Shown one piece after another: positions 8,091-15,580 of a stretch of DNA of 64,000 nt. Below the pieces are notes generated by a model, which worked only from the letters and a program-made list of their open reading frames with translations, was not told the DNA's origin and did not search any database. This stretch comes from Thalassobius sp049116315. GTDB lineage: Bacteria; Pseudomonadota; Alphaproteobacteria; Rhodobacterales; Rhodobacteraceae. Numbering within the stretch: the stretch's first letter is position 1; each line of letters begins with the position of its first letter. The stretch covers positions 434,001 to 498,000 of the forward strand of contig JAGDZD010000004.1 in assembly GCA_049116315.1 (NCBI GenBank), written 5' to 3'. The position numbers were made by a program, and so were the translations under genes.

Positions 8091-9143
8091 TTAGCCGCGA
8101 CGGCGACGCCCGCCCCCACGACGCCCGCGACCTTCGCCGCCTGCCCCGCCAACACTGTTGGATTGGATCCACTTAGCCCCATGCGCATCATTGTCGGTCA
8201 ACAGGTTGGCCGCGCGGATGGCCGTCATTTCGGATCCGGCAACCGGCACGGTCGATCCCATGCCAAACAGCTGAACAAAGGCTTCGTCGGCAATGTCGTC
8301 TGGCAAAATCACGCCTGCAGCCAGCACTTGTTCTTTCTTTTCGGCGATCTTCTTTTGACTGATCGGCAAGGCCACCGGATTCATAATCGCGCTGGTCATG
8401 CCTGCCCCCATCGCCATCGGCAAAAACGCATTGTTGATCCCATGCCGGTTGGGCAATCCAAAGGACACATTTGAGGCTCCGCAGGTCGTGTTCACGCCCA
8501 ATTCATCGCGCAAGCGTCGCACCAAGCGAAACACCTGATTGCCCGCCGAAGCCATCGCCCCAATCGGCATCACCAGCGGATCCACGACGATATCATGGGC
8601 TGGAATGCCAAAATCAGCTGCACGTTGGACGATCTTTTTGGCCACCTCAAAGCGCACGTCGGGATCTTCGGAAATGCCGGTGTCATCGTTCGAGATTGCC
8701 ACAACTGGCACGTTGTATTTCTTGACCAGCGGCAGAACAAATTCCAACCGCTCTTCTTCGCCGGTCACCGAATTCAGCAATGGGCGGCCTTCGCAGGCCT
8801 CAAGACCGGCCACCAAGGCTTCGGGCACCGAGCTGTCGATGCACAAAGGCACCTCAACCAAGCCCTGTACCAATTCAATCAAATTGCGCATCAGCGGCGG
8901 CTCGGTCTCATTTGGGTTGGGGTTGGAATTATACACCACCCCCGCATTGATATCCAAAATCGACGCCCCGGCCGCTGCCTGCGCCAAGGCGTCCCGCTCC
9001 ACCGTTGAGTAATCCCCAGCCTCAAGCTCTGCGGCCAGTTTTTTGCGGCCTGTGGGATTGATCCGTTCCCCAATCACACAAAACGGTTGGTCAAAACCGA
9101 TGACCGCTGTTTGGGTTTTGGATTCAACAATGGTGCGTGTCAT
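8091..9143 (-). CDS. Methyltetrahydrofolate:corrinoid methyltransferase (pterin-binding), with Arg/Gly-rich tail
   Basis: A 350-residue TIM-barrel protein of the pterin-binding family. GERINPTGRKKL, LDINAGVVYNSNPNPNE and PLCIDSSVPEAL are the folate-binding motifs shared with MetH domain 2 and AcsE/MtgA-type enzymes. It should move a methyl group between tetrahydrofolate and a corrinoid protein. About 20 C-terminal residues consist almost only of Gly and Arg (VGGAGGEGRGRRGGGRRRRG), which is not part of the barrel. AAGGA lies 8 bases before the ATG. It is last in a four-gene one-carbon unit, 4 bp after the HAD gene. No corrinoid protein gene is in the window. Confidence 0.88.
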   Translation of the reverse strand: MTRTIVESKTQTAVIGFDQPFCVIGERINPTGRKKLAAELEAGDYSTVERDALAQAAAGASILDINAGVVYNSNPNPNETEPPLMRNLIELVQGLVEVPLCIDSSVPEALVAGLEACEGRPLLNSVTGEEERLEFVLPLVKKYNVPVVAISNDDTGISEDPDVRFEVAKKIVQRAADFGIPAHDIVVDPLVMPIGAMASAGNQVFRLVRRLRDELGVNTTCGASNVSFGLPNRHGINNAFLPMAMGAGMTSAIMNPVALPISQKKIAEKKEQVLAAGVILPDDIADEAFVQLFGMGSTVPVAGSEMTAIRAANLLTDNDAHGAKWIQSNSVGGAGGEGRGRRGGGRRRRG

Positions 9144-9147
9144 ACAG

Positions 9148-9792
9148 TCATTCCTTTAACGAGGTCAGAACATCCGCCAATGCGGTGTCTTCAAAATCTT
9201 GAATTGAACACTGGGCGCCGGCGCGGCGCAGCGCGGCGTCATCCAGCGTCGAGCGCACTCCTACACTATAGGCGCCGCTGTCGCGGGCCGCGCGCAGACC
9301 CGAGGGGCTGTCTTCAAACGCCACACAATCTTCGGCACGCACCCCCAGTTGGCGCATGGCCTCGAGGTAGGGTTCGGGATCAGGTTTGCCCTTGGCGCAT
9401 TCGTCCCCAATCACCAGAACATCAAAGGCCTCGCGCACGCCAATGGCCCTGAGCATGGCTTCGGCGTTCAAGCGCGGTGCATTGGTCACAACCGCCTTGG
9501 GCCATGTTGCGCAATCCTCAAGCAGCGCGGCCAGTCCCGGCAAACTGGGGTAAGGCACGGGCAAACGGCGGCGAAATTCAGCCTCTTTTTCGACCGAGAG
9601 CGCCTCGGGGTCACGCAGCTCGGGCAAGAGATCGGCAAAGATATCAGCGTTTAGGCGACCATGGATCTTTTGCTGATACCAATTGTCCCCCAGCACAACA
9701 CCGCGCTCTTCTAGAATGTCCTTAAAAATTGCCTCGTGAAGCGCATCTGAATTTAACATCGTTCCATCCAGATCAAACAATAGTGCCGGCAT
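9148..9792 (-). CDS. HAD-superfamily phosphatase (beta-phosphoglucomutase-like)
   Basis: The start at 9792 (MPALLFDLDGTMLNSDALHE) is preceded by GGAAGGGAA at good distance and gives 214 residues; longer forms would extend into the upstream gene. Motif I DLDGT with nucleophile Asp8, motif II VVTNAP, the motif III lysine in CAKGKPDPEPY and motif IV FEDSPSGLRAA are all present. The helical cap is inserted after motif I (subfamily IA). It hydrolyses or transfers phosphate on a small metabolite that cannot be named. The start overlaps the end of the MTHFR-like gene by 20 bp, so translation is probably coupled. Confidence 0.9.
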   Translation of the reverse strand: MPALLFDLDGTMLNSDALHEAIFKDILEERGVVLGDNWYQQKIHGRLNADIFADLLPELRDPEALSVEKEAEFRRRLPVPYPSLPGLAALLEDCATWPKAVVTNAPRLNAEAMLRAIGVREAFDVLVIGDECAKGKPDPEPYLEAMRQLGVRAEDCVAFEDSPSGLRAARDSGAYSVGVRSTLDDAALRRAGAQCSIQDFEDTALADVLTSLKE

Positions 9793-10723
9793 TTCGTTCC
9801 CTTCCAAAGACAGGGCGCGTTGCTGCGCCACCCTGTTCAATTGCCCAAGTTGCATTTGCCTTAATGCCGCCTAGGGGGAAGAAATGCACGGATTGAATGT
9901 TGCTGTCGGGATGGGTCGATTTGTGCCGGGCCAACGCATTAATCATATCGGTCGGTTCGTAGGGCAACAGCAGTTTGGTGACGTCCATCGCGCGTTTTTG
10001 CAGCACCTTCATCGATGGGCCAACACCGCAGGCAATGGCAAATCGGATCAGGGTTTGCAATTTTGCAGGGCCCGCCACGCCAAGATGGATGGGCAAGGTG
10101 ATATTCTCAGCTTGCAAACGCGCGGCCCAATCAAGGATTGGATCAGGATCAAAACAAAACTGCGTGGCCAGCGCCATATCGGCATCGCTGCGCGCGCTGA
10201 ACATCTGTTTCCACCGCAACGCCTCCATCACCCCGCGATCCCCCCCATCCGGGTCGATATCCCGGTTGCCCTCTGGGTGACCCGCGACGTGCAGACGCGT
10301 GAATCCAGCTGCATCAAACAGCCCCGTTTCCAGCAATTGCATCGAGGAATGAAACTCTCCGTGCGCAGCACCAATGCCCCCAGCCAGGATCAGCCCCTGG
10401 GTCACCCCGGCTTCGCCTTGGTAGCGGGCGATCCAATCGGCCAACATGGCTTTGTCCGAGATGATCCGGGCCGGGAAATGCGGCATCGGGGTAAAGCCCT
10501 GAGCCGCCAGCCGCGCCGCAGTGGCCACCATGTCTTCGATCGGAGTGCCGTCGATATGGGCGATGTAGACGCGGGTGTCTTGTGGCAAATACTGGCGGAA
10601 ATCATCCACTTTGGCCGCCGTGCGGGGCATCACCTCGATTGAGTAACCTTGCAAGAGGGCTGCGACCTCTGGCGTGACGCCGCTGCGGATGTCCTCACGT
10701 CTGCGAAAATTCAACAAAGCCAT
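9773..10723 (-). CDS. Methylenetetrahydrofolate reductase family protein
   Basis: The ATG at 10723 has GGAGG five bases upstream and gives 316 residues (MALLNFRRREDIRSGV); an upstream TTG is less likely. The protein follows the MetF barrel: a loop reading SIEVMPRT, substrate-side FTPMPHFPAR, LAGGIGAAHGEF, and FCFDPDPILDWA near the FAD site. It should interconvert 5,10-methylene-THF and 5-methyl-THF with a bound flavin. It is more divergent than housekeeping MetF. It sits with a methyl-THF:corrinoid methyltransferase, which suggests a dedicated route for oxidising methyl groups from demethylation. Confidence 0.82.
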   Translation of the reverse strand: MALLNFRRREDIRSGVTPEVAALLQGYSIEVMPRTAAKVDDFRQYLPQDTRVYIAHIDGTPIEDMVATAARLAAQGFTPMPHFPARIISDKAMLADWIARYQGEAGVTQGLILAGGIGAAHGEFHSSMQLLETGLFDAAGFTRLHVAGHPEGNRDIDPDGGDRGVMEALRWKQMFSARSDADMALATQFCFDPDPILDWAARLQAENITLPIHLGVAGPAKLQTLIRFAIACGVGPSMKVLQKRAMDVTKLLLPYEPTDMINALARHKSTHPDSNIQSVHFFPLGGIKANATWAIEQGGAATRPVFGRERNAGTIV

Positions 10724-10750
10724 CACAGCCTCCAATGCTCGGCCCCGCGC

Positions 10751-11053
10751 TTAGGCTGGGGTCCACCCGTCGTTGCCAATCAGCCCTTTGAGCCGGTCCT
10801 GATCATAGTCGTCTTCTAATGCCGCAACCGTTTGAGCCACGATATCCTCAGCCGCACCCTCTCCCCCCTGATGCGCCGCTTTGCGCCATTCGGCCAAATA
10901 GGCGTCACTGTCTGAGGCCCCAACCTTCATCGCAGCCCGGTCAATGGCCTGTTCAAAACGCTCTGACAGAATGGCTTTGGTGGCTCGACGGCCTTTGCCA
11001 ACAATGACTTGCGCCGGAATATCGCGCCAATAAACGATTGTGACCTCTGGCAT
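10751..11053 (-). CDS. Small conserved 'virulence factor' family protein (PF13769-like)
   Basis: A 100-residue protein, MPEVTIVYWRDIPAQVIVGKG..., matching the short family annotated as virulence factor in alphaproteobacteria. It has no signal peptide or membrane segment and no known catalytic motif. AAAGGAA precedes the ATG. It is the first gene of the one-carbon unit (then MTHFR-like, HAD, methyltransferase). That stable pairing points to a role in methyl-group metabolism and not virulence; the biochemical function is unknown. Confidence 0.75.
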   Translation of the reverse strand: MPEVTIVYWRDIPAQVIVGKGRRATKAILSERFEQAIDRAAMKVGASDSDAYLAEWRKAAHQGGEGAAEDIVAQTVAALEDDYDQDRLKGLIGNDGWTPA

Positions 11054-11202
11054 ATTCGGTGATTCCTTTATGCTGTTGGTTCAGTCGTAAACCGCCATGT
11101 GCGCCGCAAAGGGCCGGATTTCGACATCTCGACGCCTTTCCGCGACCAAATGGCCTTTGCGAAGTTCTGGAACAGGGCGTGACGTCGCGCTTGCGCAACC
11201 TT

Positions 11203-11235
11203 CAACTTGAGACTACCTTGAGACCAACTTGAAAT
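11203..11235 (+). repeat. Three tandem 11-bp near-repeats upstream of ppx/gppA
   Basis: CAACTTGAGAC, TACCTTGAGAC and CAACTTGAAAT follow one another without a gap, ending 15 bp before the ppx ATG. The conserved 7-mer CTTGAGA recurs every 11 bp with 4-bp spacers, which is the layout used by PhoB/OmpR-family regulators. The 7-mer itself is not the classic Pho-box sequence, so the factor is unknown. Confidence 0.5.
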
Positions 11236-11250
11236 GGAGGGCGTATCGTT

Positions 11251-12363
11251 ATGGCGCCCAAGCGTCCCGAAGGTGCGGGCGCATTCCCGAAACCGGTTGA
11301 GAGCCCCGCGCCCAATCCACCGGATCCTGCAGAGCTATATGCCGCGCTGGATCTCGGAACAAATAGTTGTCGCATGTTGATTGCCCAACCCAAGGGCAGT
11401 CAGTTCCACGTGGTCGACAGCTTCTCAAAGTCGGTCCAGTTGGGATCGGGTCTGGAAAGCACCGGACGGCTTGGGCGTGCCTCGATGGCACGTACGGTTC
11501 AGGCCCTGCGGATCTGTCAGCAAAAACTCAAGCGCCACAAGGTCAAACGGATGCGTCTGGTCGCAACCGAAGCCTGTCGGCGCGCGAAGAACTCACGCGA
11601 CTTTATCCGCCAAGTGCGGCGTGAAACCGGATTGCAGCTGGAAATCATCGAGCCCGAAGAAGAAGCCCGTTTGGCGGTCATCTCTTGTGCGCCGCTGGTC
11701 TCAACCAAGACCGAGCAATTGCTTGTGGTCGATATCGGCGGTGGTTCAACCGAATTGGTCTGGATCGATCTGACGGCGGTGCCGCAACGGGACCGCCCGG
11801 CGGCCATCATGCGGCTTCACGCCGGATTTCACACGACCAACAGCCCGTTCCCGACCGCCAAGGTGATCGACTGGATCAGCGTGCCCTTGGGCGTTGCGAC
11901 CCTGCGAGATCAGTTCCGGGATGTCGAAGACGACGCTGCGCGCTTTGCCCTGATGAGCTGGTTCTTCGAAGAGCATCTGACAAATTTTGCCCCCTACGCA
12001 GACGAACAATCGCGCACCGGTTTCCAAATTGTCGGCACCAGCGGCACGGTGACAACGGTTGCGGCCTCACATTTGGGGCTCAAACGCTATGACCGGACCA
12101 AGGTGGATGGTCTGCGCATGACCTCGGATCAGATCGACAAGGTGATCCGCAACTACCTGACACTTGGCCCGCAAGGCCGCCGTCGGGATCCGCGCATTGG
12201 CCAAGACCGCCAAGCCCTGATCATGTCCGGGGCGGCGATCTTACAGGCGCTGTTGCGGTGCTGGCCAACAGATCGGCTTTCGGTGGCAGACCGCGGTCTG
12301 CGCGAAGGTCTGCTTTATGCCCAGATGAGCGCCGATGGCGTGCTGGAAGGCGGCCCATTCTAG
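11251..12363 (+). CDS. ppx: Exopolyphosphatase / guanosine pentaphosphate phosphatase (Ppx/GppA)
   Basis: At 370 residues this is the short, two-lobe form of the family without the C-terminal HD domain of E. coli Ppx. The ASKHA-type phosphate motifs are present: ALDLGTNSCRMLIA near the N terminus, VVDIGGGSTELVWI in the middle and VGTSGTVTTVAA. It removes terminal phosphate from polyphosphate or from pppGpp in the cytoplasm; sequence alone does not separate the two. GGAGGG lies about 10 bases upstream of the ATG. The next gene on the strand is rlmE. Confidence 0.9.
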   Translation: MAPKRPEGAGAFPKPVESPAPNPPDPAELYAALDLGTNSCRMLIAQPKGSQFHVVDSFSKSVQLGSGLESTGRLGRASMARTVQALRICQQKLKRHKVKRMRLVATEACRRAKNSRDFIRQVRRETGLQLEIIEPEEEARLAVISCAPLVSTKTEQLLVVDIGGGSTELVWIDLTAVPQRDRPAAIMRLHAGFHTTNSPFPTAKVIDWISVPLGVATLRDQFRDVEDDAARFALMSWFFEEHLTNFAPYADEQSRTGFQIVGTSGTVTTVAASHLGLKRYDRTKVDGLRMTSDQIDKVIRNYLTLGPQGRRRDPRIGQDRQALIMSGAAILQALLRCWPTDRLSVADRGLREGLLYAQMSADGVLEGGPF

Positions 12364-12368
12364 GGGCG

Positions 12369-12409
12369 CGGAAAATGATATTTTCCGGACCGGAATATTT
12401 CATATTCCG
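12369..12409 (+). promoter_or_regulatory. Two tandem perfect dyads between ppx and rlmE
   Basis: Dyad 1 is CGGAAAAT gat ATTTTCCG (12369-12387). Dyad 2 is CGGAATAT ttc ATATTCCG (12391-12409). Each has perfect 8-bp arms and a 3-bp centre, and the centres are 22 bp apart, about two helical turns. This suits paired binding of a dimeric regulator at the rlmE promoter, or two small hairpins in the mRNA leader. No U-tract follows, so a terminator is less likely. Confidence 0.6.
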
Positions 12410-12435
12410 AACAAACGGATAAGACGGTGATAAAT

Positions 12436-13191
12436 ATGGCGAAAAAACCAACAAAAAAGAATAACTCTGGACGTGGTCAACGGGATCTGACCGTCAAAGT
12501 CAAAACCGCACGTGGTCGCAAGATGAGCTCAACTCTGTGGTTGCAGCGCCAGCTGAACGACCCCTATGTCAAACGGGCGCAGAGCGATGGCTATCGCGGT
12601 CGCGCCGCGTATAAAATTCTTGAACTGGACGACAAGTTTCGCTTTTTGGTGCCCGGGGCACGGGTGGTGGATTTGGGGTGTGCGCCGGGGGGCTGGTGTC
12701 AGGTCGCGGTGCCACGCATCAATGCGCTTGGCGAAAAGCGTGGCAAGCGGGTCGGCACCATTCTGGGGGTGGATTTGCAAGAGGTTGAGGCCATTGCCGG
12801 CGCTGACATCTATCAACTCGACTTTATGGAAGATGACGCGGACCTGAAGGTCAAGGAATGGCTGAATGGCAAAGCTGACGTTGTGATGTCTGACATGGCC
12901 GCCTCTGCGTCAGGTCACAAACAGACAGACCACATCCGCATTATTGCGCTGTGCGAAGCCGCAGCCTATTTCGCCTTTGATGTCTTGAATGAAGGCGGCA
13001 CTTTTGTGGCCAAGGTTCTGGCTGGGGGCGCCGAGGGGGATCTGCAAAAGCTGCTCAAGCAGAAATTCACCAAAGTGGTCAATTTCAAACCTCCGGCGTC
13101 ACGCGCGGACAGCTCTGAGAAGTTTGTGGTCGCCACTGGGTTTCGTGGCAATGGCGACGAGGACGGCACAGAGGCCGACGAGGATTACTGA
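12436..13191 (+). CDS. rlmE: 23S rRNA 2'-O-methyltransferase RlmE (FtsJ)
   Basis: This 251-residue enzyme methylates the ribose of U2552 in the 23S rRNA A-loop using SAM. The SAM motif is VVDLGCAPGGWCQVA (about 77-91). The catalytic K-D-K-E set is complete: Lys60, Asp153, Lys193 and Glu228. A lysine/arginine-rich N-terminal extension (first 30 residues) and an acidic tail (DEDGTEADEDY) flank the core. The ATG at 12436 is chosen over an in-frame GTG at 12427. Two palindromes sit in the 72-bp gap after ppx. Confidence 0.95.
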   Translation: MAKKPTKKNNSGRGQRDLTVKVKTARGRKMSSTLWLQRQLNDPYVKRAQSDGYRGRAAYKILELDDKFRFLVPGARVVDLGCAPGGWCQVAVPRINALGEKRGKRVGTILGVDLQEVEAIAGADIYQLDFMEDDADLKVKEWLNGKADVVMSDMAASASGHKQTDHIRIIALCEAAAYFAFDVLNEGGTFVAKVLAGGAEGDLQKLLKQKFTKVVNFKPPASRADSSEKFVVATGFRGNGDEDGTEADEDY

Positions 13192-13370
13192 CCAAGTGGC
13201 AGGTCGGGGCGCAGGCTGTTGCTTGCGTCACGCACCATAATGCTGGCGCTTGAGGTGCACAGCGGCTGCTCTTGGCGGCGGCGGCGTTTGTTGTGCAGGT
13301 TTTGCTGACGAATAAGTTCGAACAAACGACCAAGCTGGTCGCCTTTGAGACTGGATACGCGGCGCGACAT
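13185..13370 (-). CDS. Possible small basic hypothetical protein
   Basis: A 61-residue reading frame with an ATG at 13370 and AAAGG seven bases upstream. The product (MSRRVSSLKGDQLGRLFELI..., with a KRRRR run) is basic and has no recognised domain. It converges with rlmE and overlaps its last 7 bp. Coding is plausible but not proven. The rest of the gap to 13604 shows no other gene. Confidence 0.3.
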   Translation of the reverse strand: MSRRVSSLKGDQLGRLFELIRQQNLHNKRRRRQEQPLCTSSASIMVRDASNSLRPDLPLGQ

Positions 13371-13604
13371 AGAGTGACCTTTAAAATGGGATCTTCCCTA
13401 TGAATGACGACCGAATGGGGCAAAATTTCAGCCCAAGCGGGTCATTTTTTTGAAAAATCAGCCCATTTCGCACCAATTCCCCAAGCGTCCAGTCCCGCAG
13501 CGCCCAGCGGCCCGCGTGTGTCCCTGCTATTGTGGGTACCCGTTTTTGTTCCAGACCCAAATGTGGCTCTATGATCGGAGCGGGTCACAGACCATCGCGC
13601 AATC

Positions 13605-15020
13605 TCAGCCGTTCAGGTCTTTCAGAATGCGCCCGTGCTTGCGGGTTTCTTCGAGTAAATCGCCAAAGGATGTGATGCCACGCGCTTCAAGCATGGGGAT
13701 CATTCGGCACAACACCTCTGCTGTTGCACGCGCATCCCCCATCGCAGTGTGGCGTTGTGCCAAGGGAATTGTGACCCCCAAACGTTGACACAGCGCATCC
13801 AATGTGTGGGTTTCAGAGGCCCCAAACACCACAGCCGAAAGCAACACCGTGTCCACAACCGGATGCGGCCAGTCCAAATTTTGGCGTTTGCCATAGCGAT
13901 GCATAAACGCCATATCAAACGGCGCATTATGCGCGACAATCACCGCATCTTTGGCAAAGTTGTGAAAGCTGGGCAAAACCTGATCGATCTGATCCGCATT
14001 GGCCACCATCGCGTCGCTGATCCGATGCACCCGGGTCGAGGCAGCGGGGATTGGTATTTTGGGATTGACCAACCTGTCGATTTCTTCGCCCGGCACAATG
14101 GTGCCACGCACCACGCGCACAGCGCCGATTTGCACCACTTCGTCCTTATGCGGCAACAGACCCGTTGTTTCCGTATCAAACACGACATAGGTCAACTCGG
14201 ACAGGGGCAACTGATCAATCGATGTGCCCTCGCTGTGATCCATCAAGGCAAAATCATAGATCAAGGGACGTGCGGCCTGCGGTGCAATATTGGCCGCGGC
14301 GTCATCGACAATCAACATATAGCCGGTGCCCTTGTCCAAGGGTTGCATGCGCAATTGATAGCTTTGCTCGCGCTGCGCCCCATTTGCGGTAAACGACACA
14401 TCTTTGCCGGTTTGCATCAGCTTTTCCCATGCCGCCTCGATCGGCTTGCGATCAAAGTAGTCATAGATATGGGCGTTCAGCCGGGGGGTATGGATTTGCG
14501 CCAAAACCGCAGCGGCCTGACCATCGTAAAGCACAATCTGGTGCTGGGCGTTGACCAAAATCATCGCCATCGGGATCTCGGTCAGCAGCGCAGTCAGCTG
14601 GTCTTTTTCTTGCTGCAAGCGCTGGGTCTTTTGCGCGATGGCCCCGGCCGTGTTGGCCGAGCCATCCACCAGCTGGCGCGTGACCTCTTCGGCGGCGGGG
14701 GCCAGATCCCCAAGGTATTTGGCCCGCTCCCCATCGGCTTCGCGGGCGACAGAGACATGGGCCCCAAAGCGAAGCTGTGCTGCCAACCCTTCGATGGGCT
14801 TAGCCACATGTTCATCAAACAACAGCCAAATGCCCGCGGTCAGCGCCAAAATGGCAAAGGTTGAAATCACGCCGGCCTGTATGAACCCAGATGAGACGTC
14901 GCCCGCTTGGGCTGCCCGCATGCCAACCGCCAGAGCCACGCCAACCCCAACCACACTGCCCAACCCAAGCAGTGCAAAAAACAAAAACACGCGCAAACGG
15001 AGGCTCAGATGGGTCAACAT
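13605..15020 (-). CDS. Membrane-anchored DnaQ-like 3'-5' exonuclease with HAMP/PAS-like sensor region
   Basis: A 471-residue fusion. Two membrane helices (about 11-33 and 48-68) are followed by a HAMP-like stretch with LFDEHVAKPIEGLAAQL, a coiled coil (about 110-145) and a PAS-like domain (about 146-245). A DEDDh exonuclease domain (about 276-465) follows. Exonuclease residues are intact: Asp282 and Glu284 (FDTETTGL), Asp369 (AHNAPFDMAF), His424 and Asp429 (HTAMGDA). The nuclease is therefore tethered to the cytoplasmic face behind a sensor module. It ends a unit with a small membrane protein and a DUF294 protein, downstream of acetate genes; its real substrate (DNA, RNA or nucleotide) is unknown. 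Confidence 0.85.
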   Translation of the reverse strand: MLTHLSLRLRVFLFFALLGLGSVVGVGVALAVGMRAAQAGDVSSGFIQAGVISTFAILALTAGIWLLFDEHVAKPIEGLAAQLRFGAHVSVAREADGERAKYLGDLAPAAEEVTRQLVDGSANTAGAIAQKTQRLQQEKDQLTALLTEIPMAMILVNAQHQIVLYDGQAAAVLAQIHTPRLNAHIYDYFDRKPIEAAWEKLMQTGKDVSFTANGAQREQSYQLRMQPLDKGTGYMLIVDDAAANIAPQAARPLIYDFALMDHSEGTSIDQLPLSELTYVVFDTETTGLLPHKDEVVQIGAVRVVRGTIVPGEEIDRLVNPKIPIPAASTRVHRISDAMVANADQIDQVLPSFHNFAKDAVIVAHNAPFDMAFMHRYGKRQNLDWPHPVVDTVLLSAVVFGASETHTLDALCQRLGVTIPLAQRHTAMGDARATAEVLCRMIPMLEARGITSFGDLLEETRKHGRILKDLNG

Positions 15021-15022
15021 AC

Positions 15023-15544
15023 CTAGGGTCCTTCACATACGATGCGCACCACACCGTGGTCTTTGGCCAAGGGCGCCCAATTGGCAGAGCGCACGGCGCC
15101 ATCGTCATCAAAGACAGTGCTGTCATCCAAGGGCGCTTGTAACAGAGTGGCGCAGTCAACCAAGACGGGCAAGACCTGCACTGCTGACCAGCGGCCAAAA
15201 AACAGCAAATCGACCATATGCTGATCCGGCACGTTCGCATTGGTGCGTCGCGAGGTGGTGTCCACCGCCATAAACCGTTCTACAAAGGGGCTGACATAGG
15301 TCCAGGGGCGATAAAATGTCTGGCTTTCTACGGTCTGGGCAATTTGGACTTCGGGCGGCAATGCCGCACTGGTGCGTCCAAACCAGCTGTATTCATTAGA
15401 AATTGTGGCCGCGATCATCGCCGCGCCCGCGGCCACGGGCACCAGCCAGCGCGGCAAACGGCCGCCCAACCCTTTGTTGAGCAGCATCATAAGCCCCGCC
15501 GCCGCAATACCGGCGATAAACGTGGCGATCAGTTCAAGGAACAT
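15023..15544 (-). CDS. Small membrane-anchored protein of unknown function
   Basis: A 173-residue protein with two N-terminal membrane helices (about 3-22 and 34-50) and a soluble C-terminal domain of about 115 residues. The domain has motifs PWTYVSPFVERFMAVD and LFFGRWSAVQVLPVLVD. GGGAGG precedes the ATG. It is packed between the DUF294 gene and the exonuclease gene (2-bp gap to the latter), so it probably works in the same membrane complex. I do not recognise the family. Confidence 0.7.
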   Translation of the reverse strand: MFLELIATFIAGIAAAGLMMLLNKGLGGRLPRWLVPVAAGAAMIAATISNEYSWFGRTSAALPPEVQIAQTVESQTFYRPWTYVSPFVERFMAVDTTSRRTNANVPDQHMVDLLFFGRWSAVQVLPVLVDCATLLQAPLDDSTVFDDDGAVRSANWAPLAKDHGVVRIVCEGP

Positions 15545-15580
15545 AGATGTCCTCCCTTTAGGCGCGCGCGCCTGGACGTG

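Noticed and set aside
11054..11250. Cobalamin riboswitch upstream of the one-carbon unit
   Set aside because: No B12-box-like sequence (GCCACTG) or suitable long leader was found on the minus strand.
13749..14864. Open frame of 371 codons on the plus strand opposite the exonuclease gene
   Set aside because: Product has no domain and an unusual His/Gln/Arg-rich composition typical of antisense frames in GC-rich genes.
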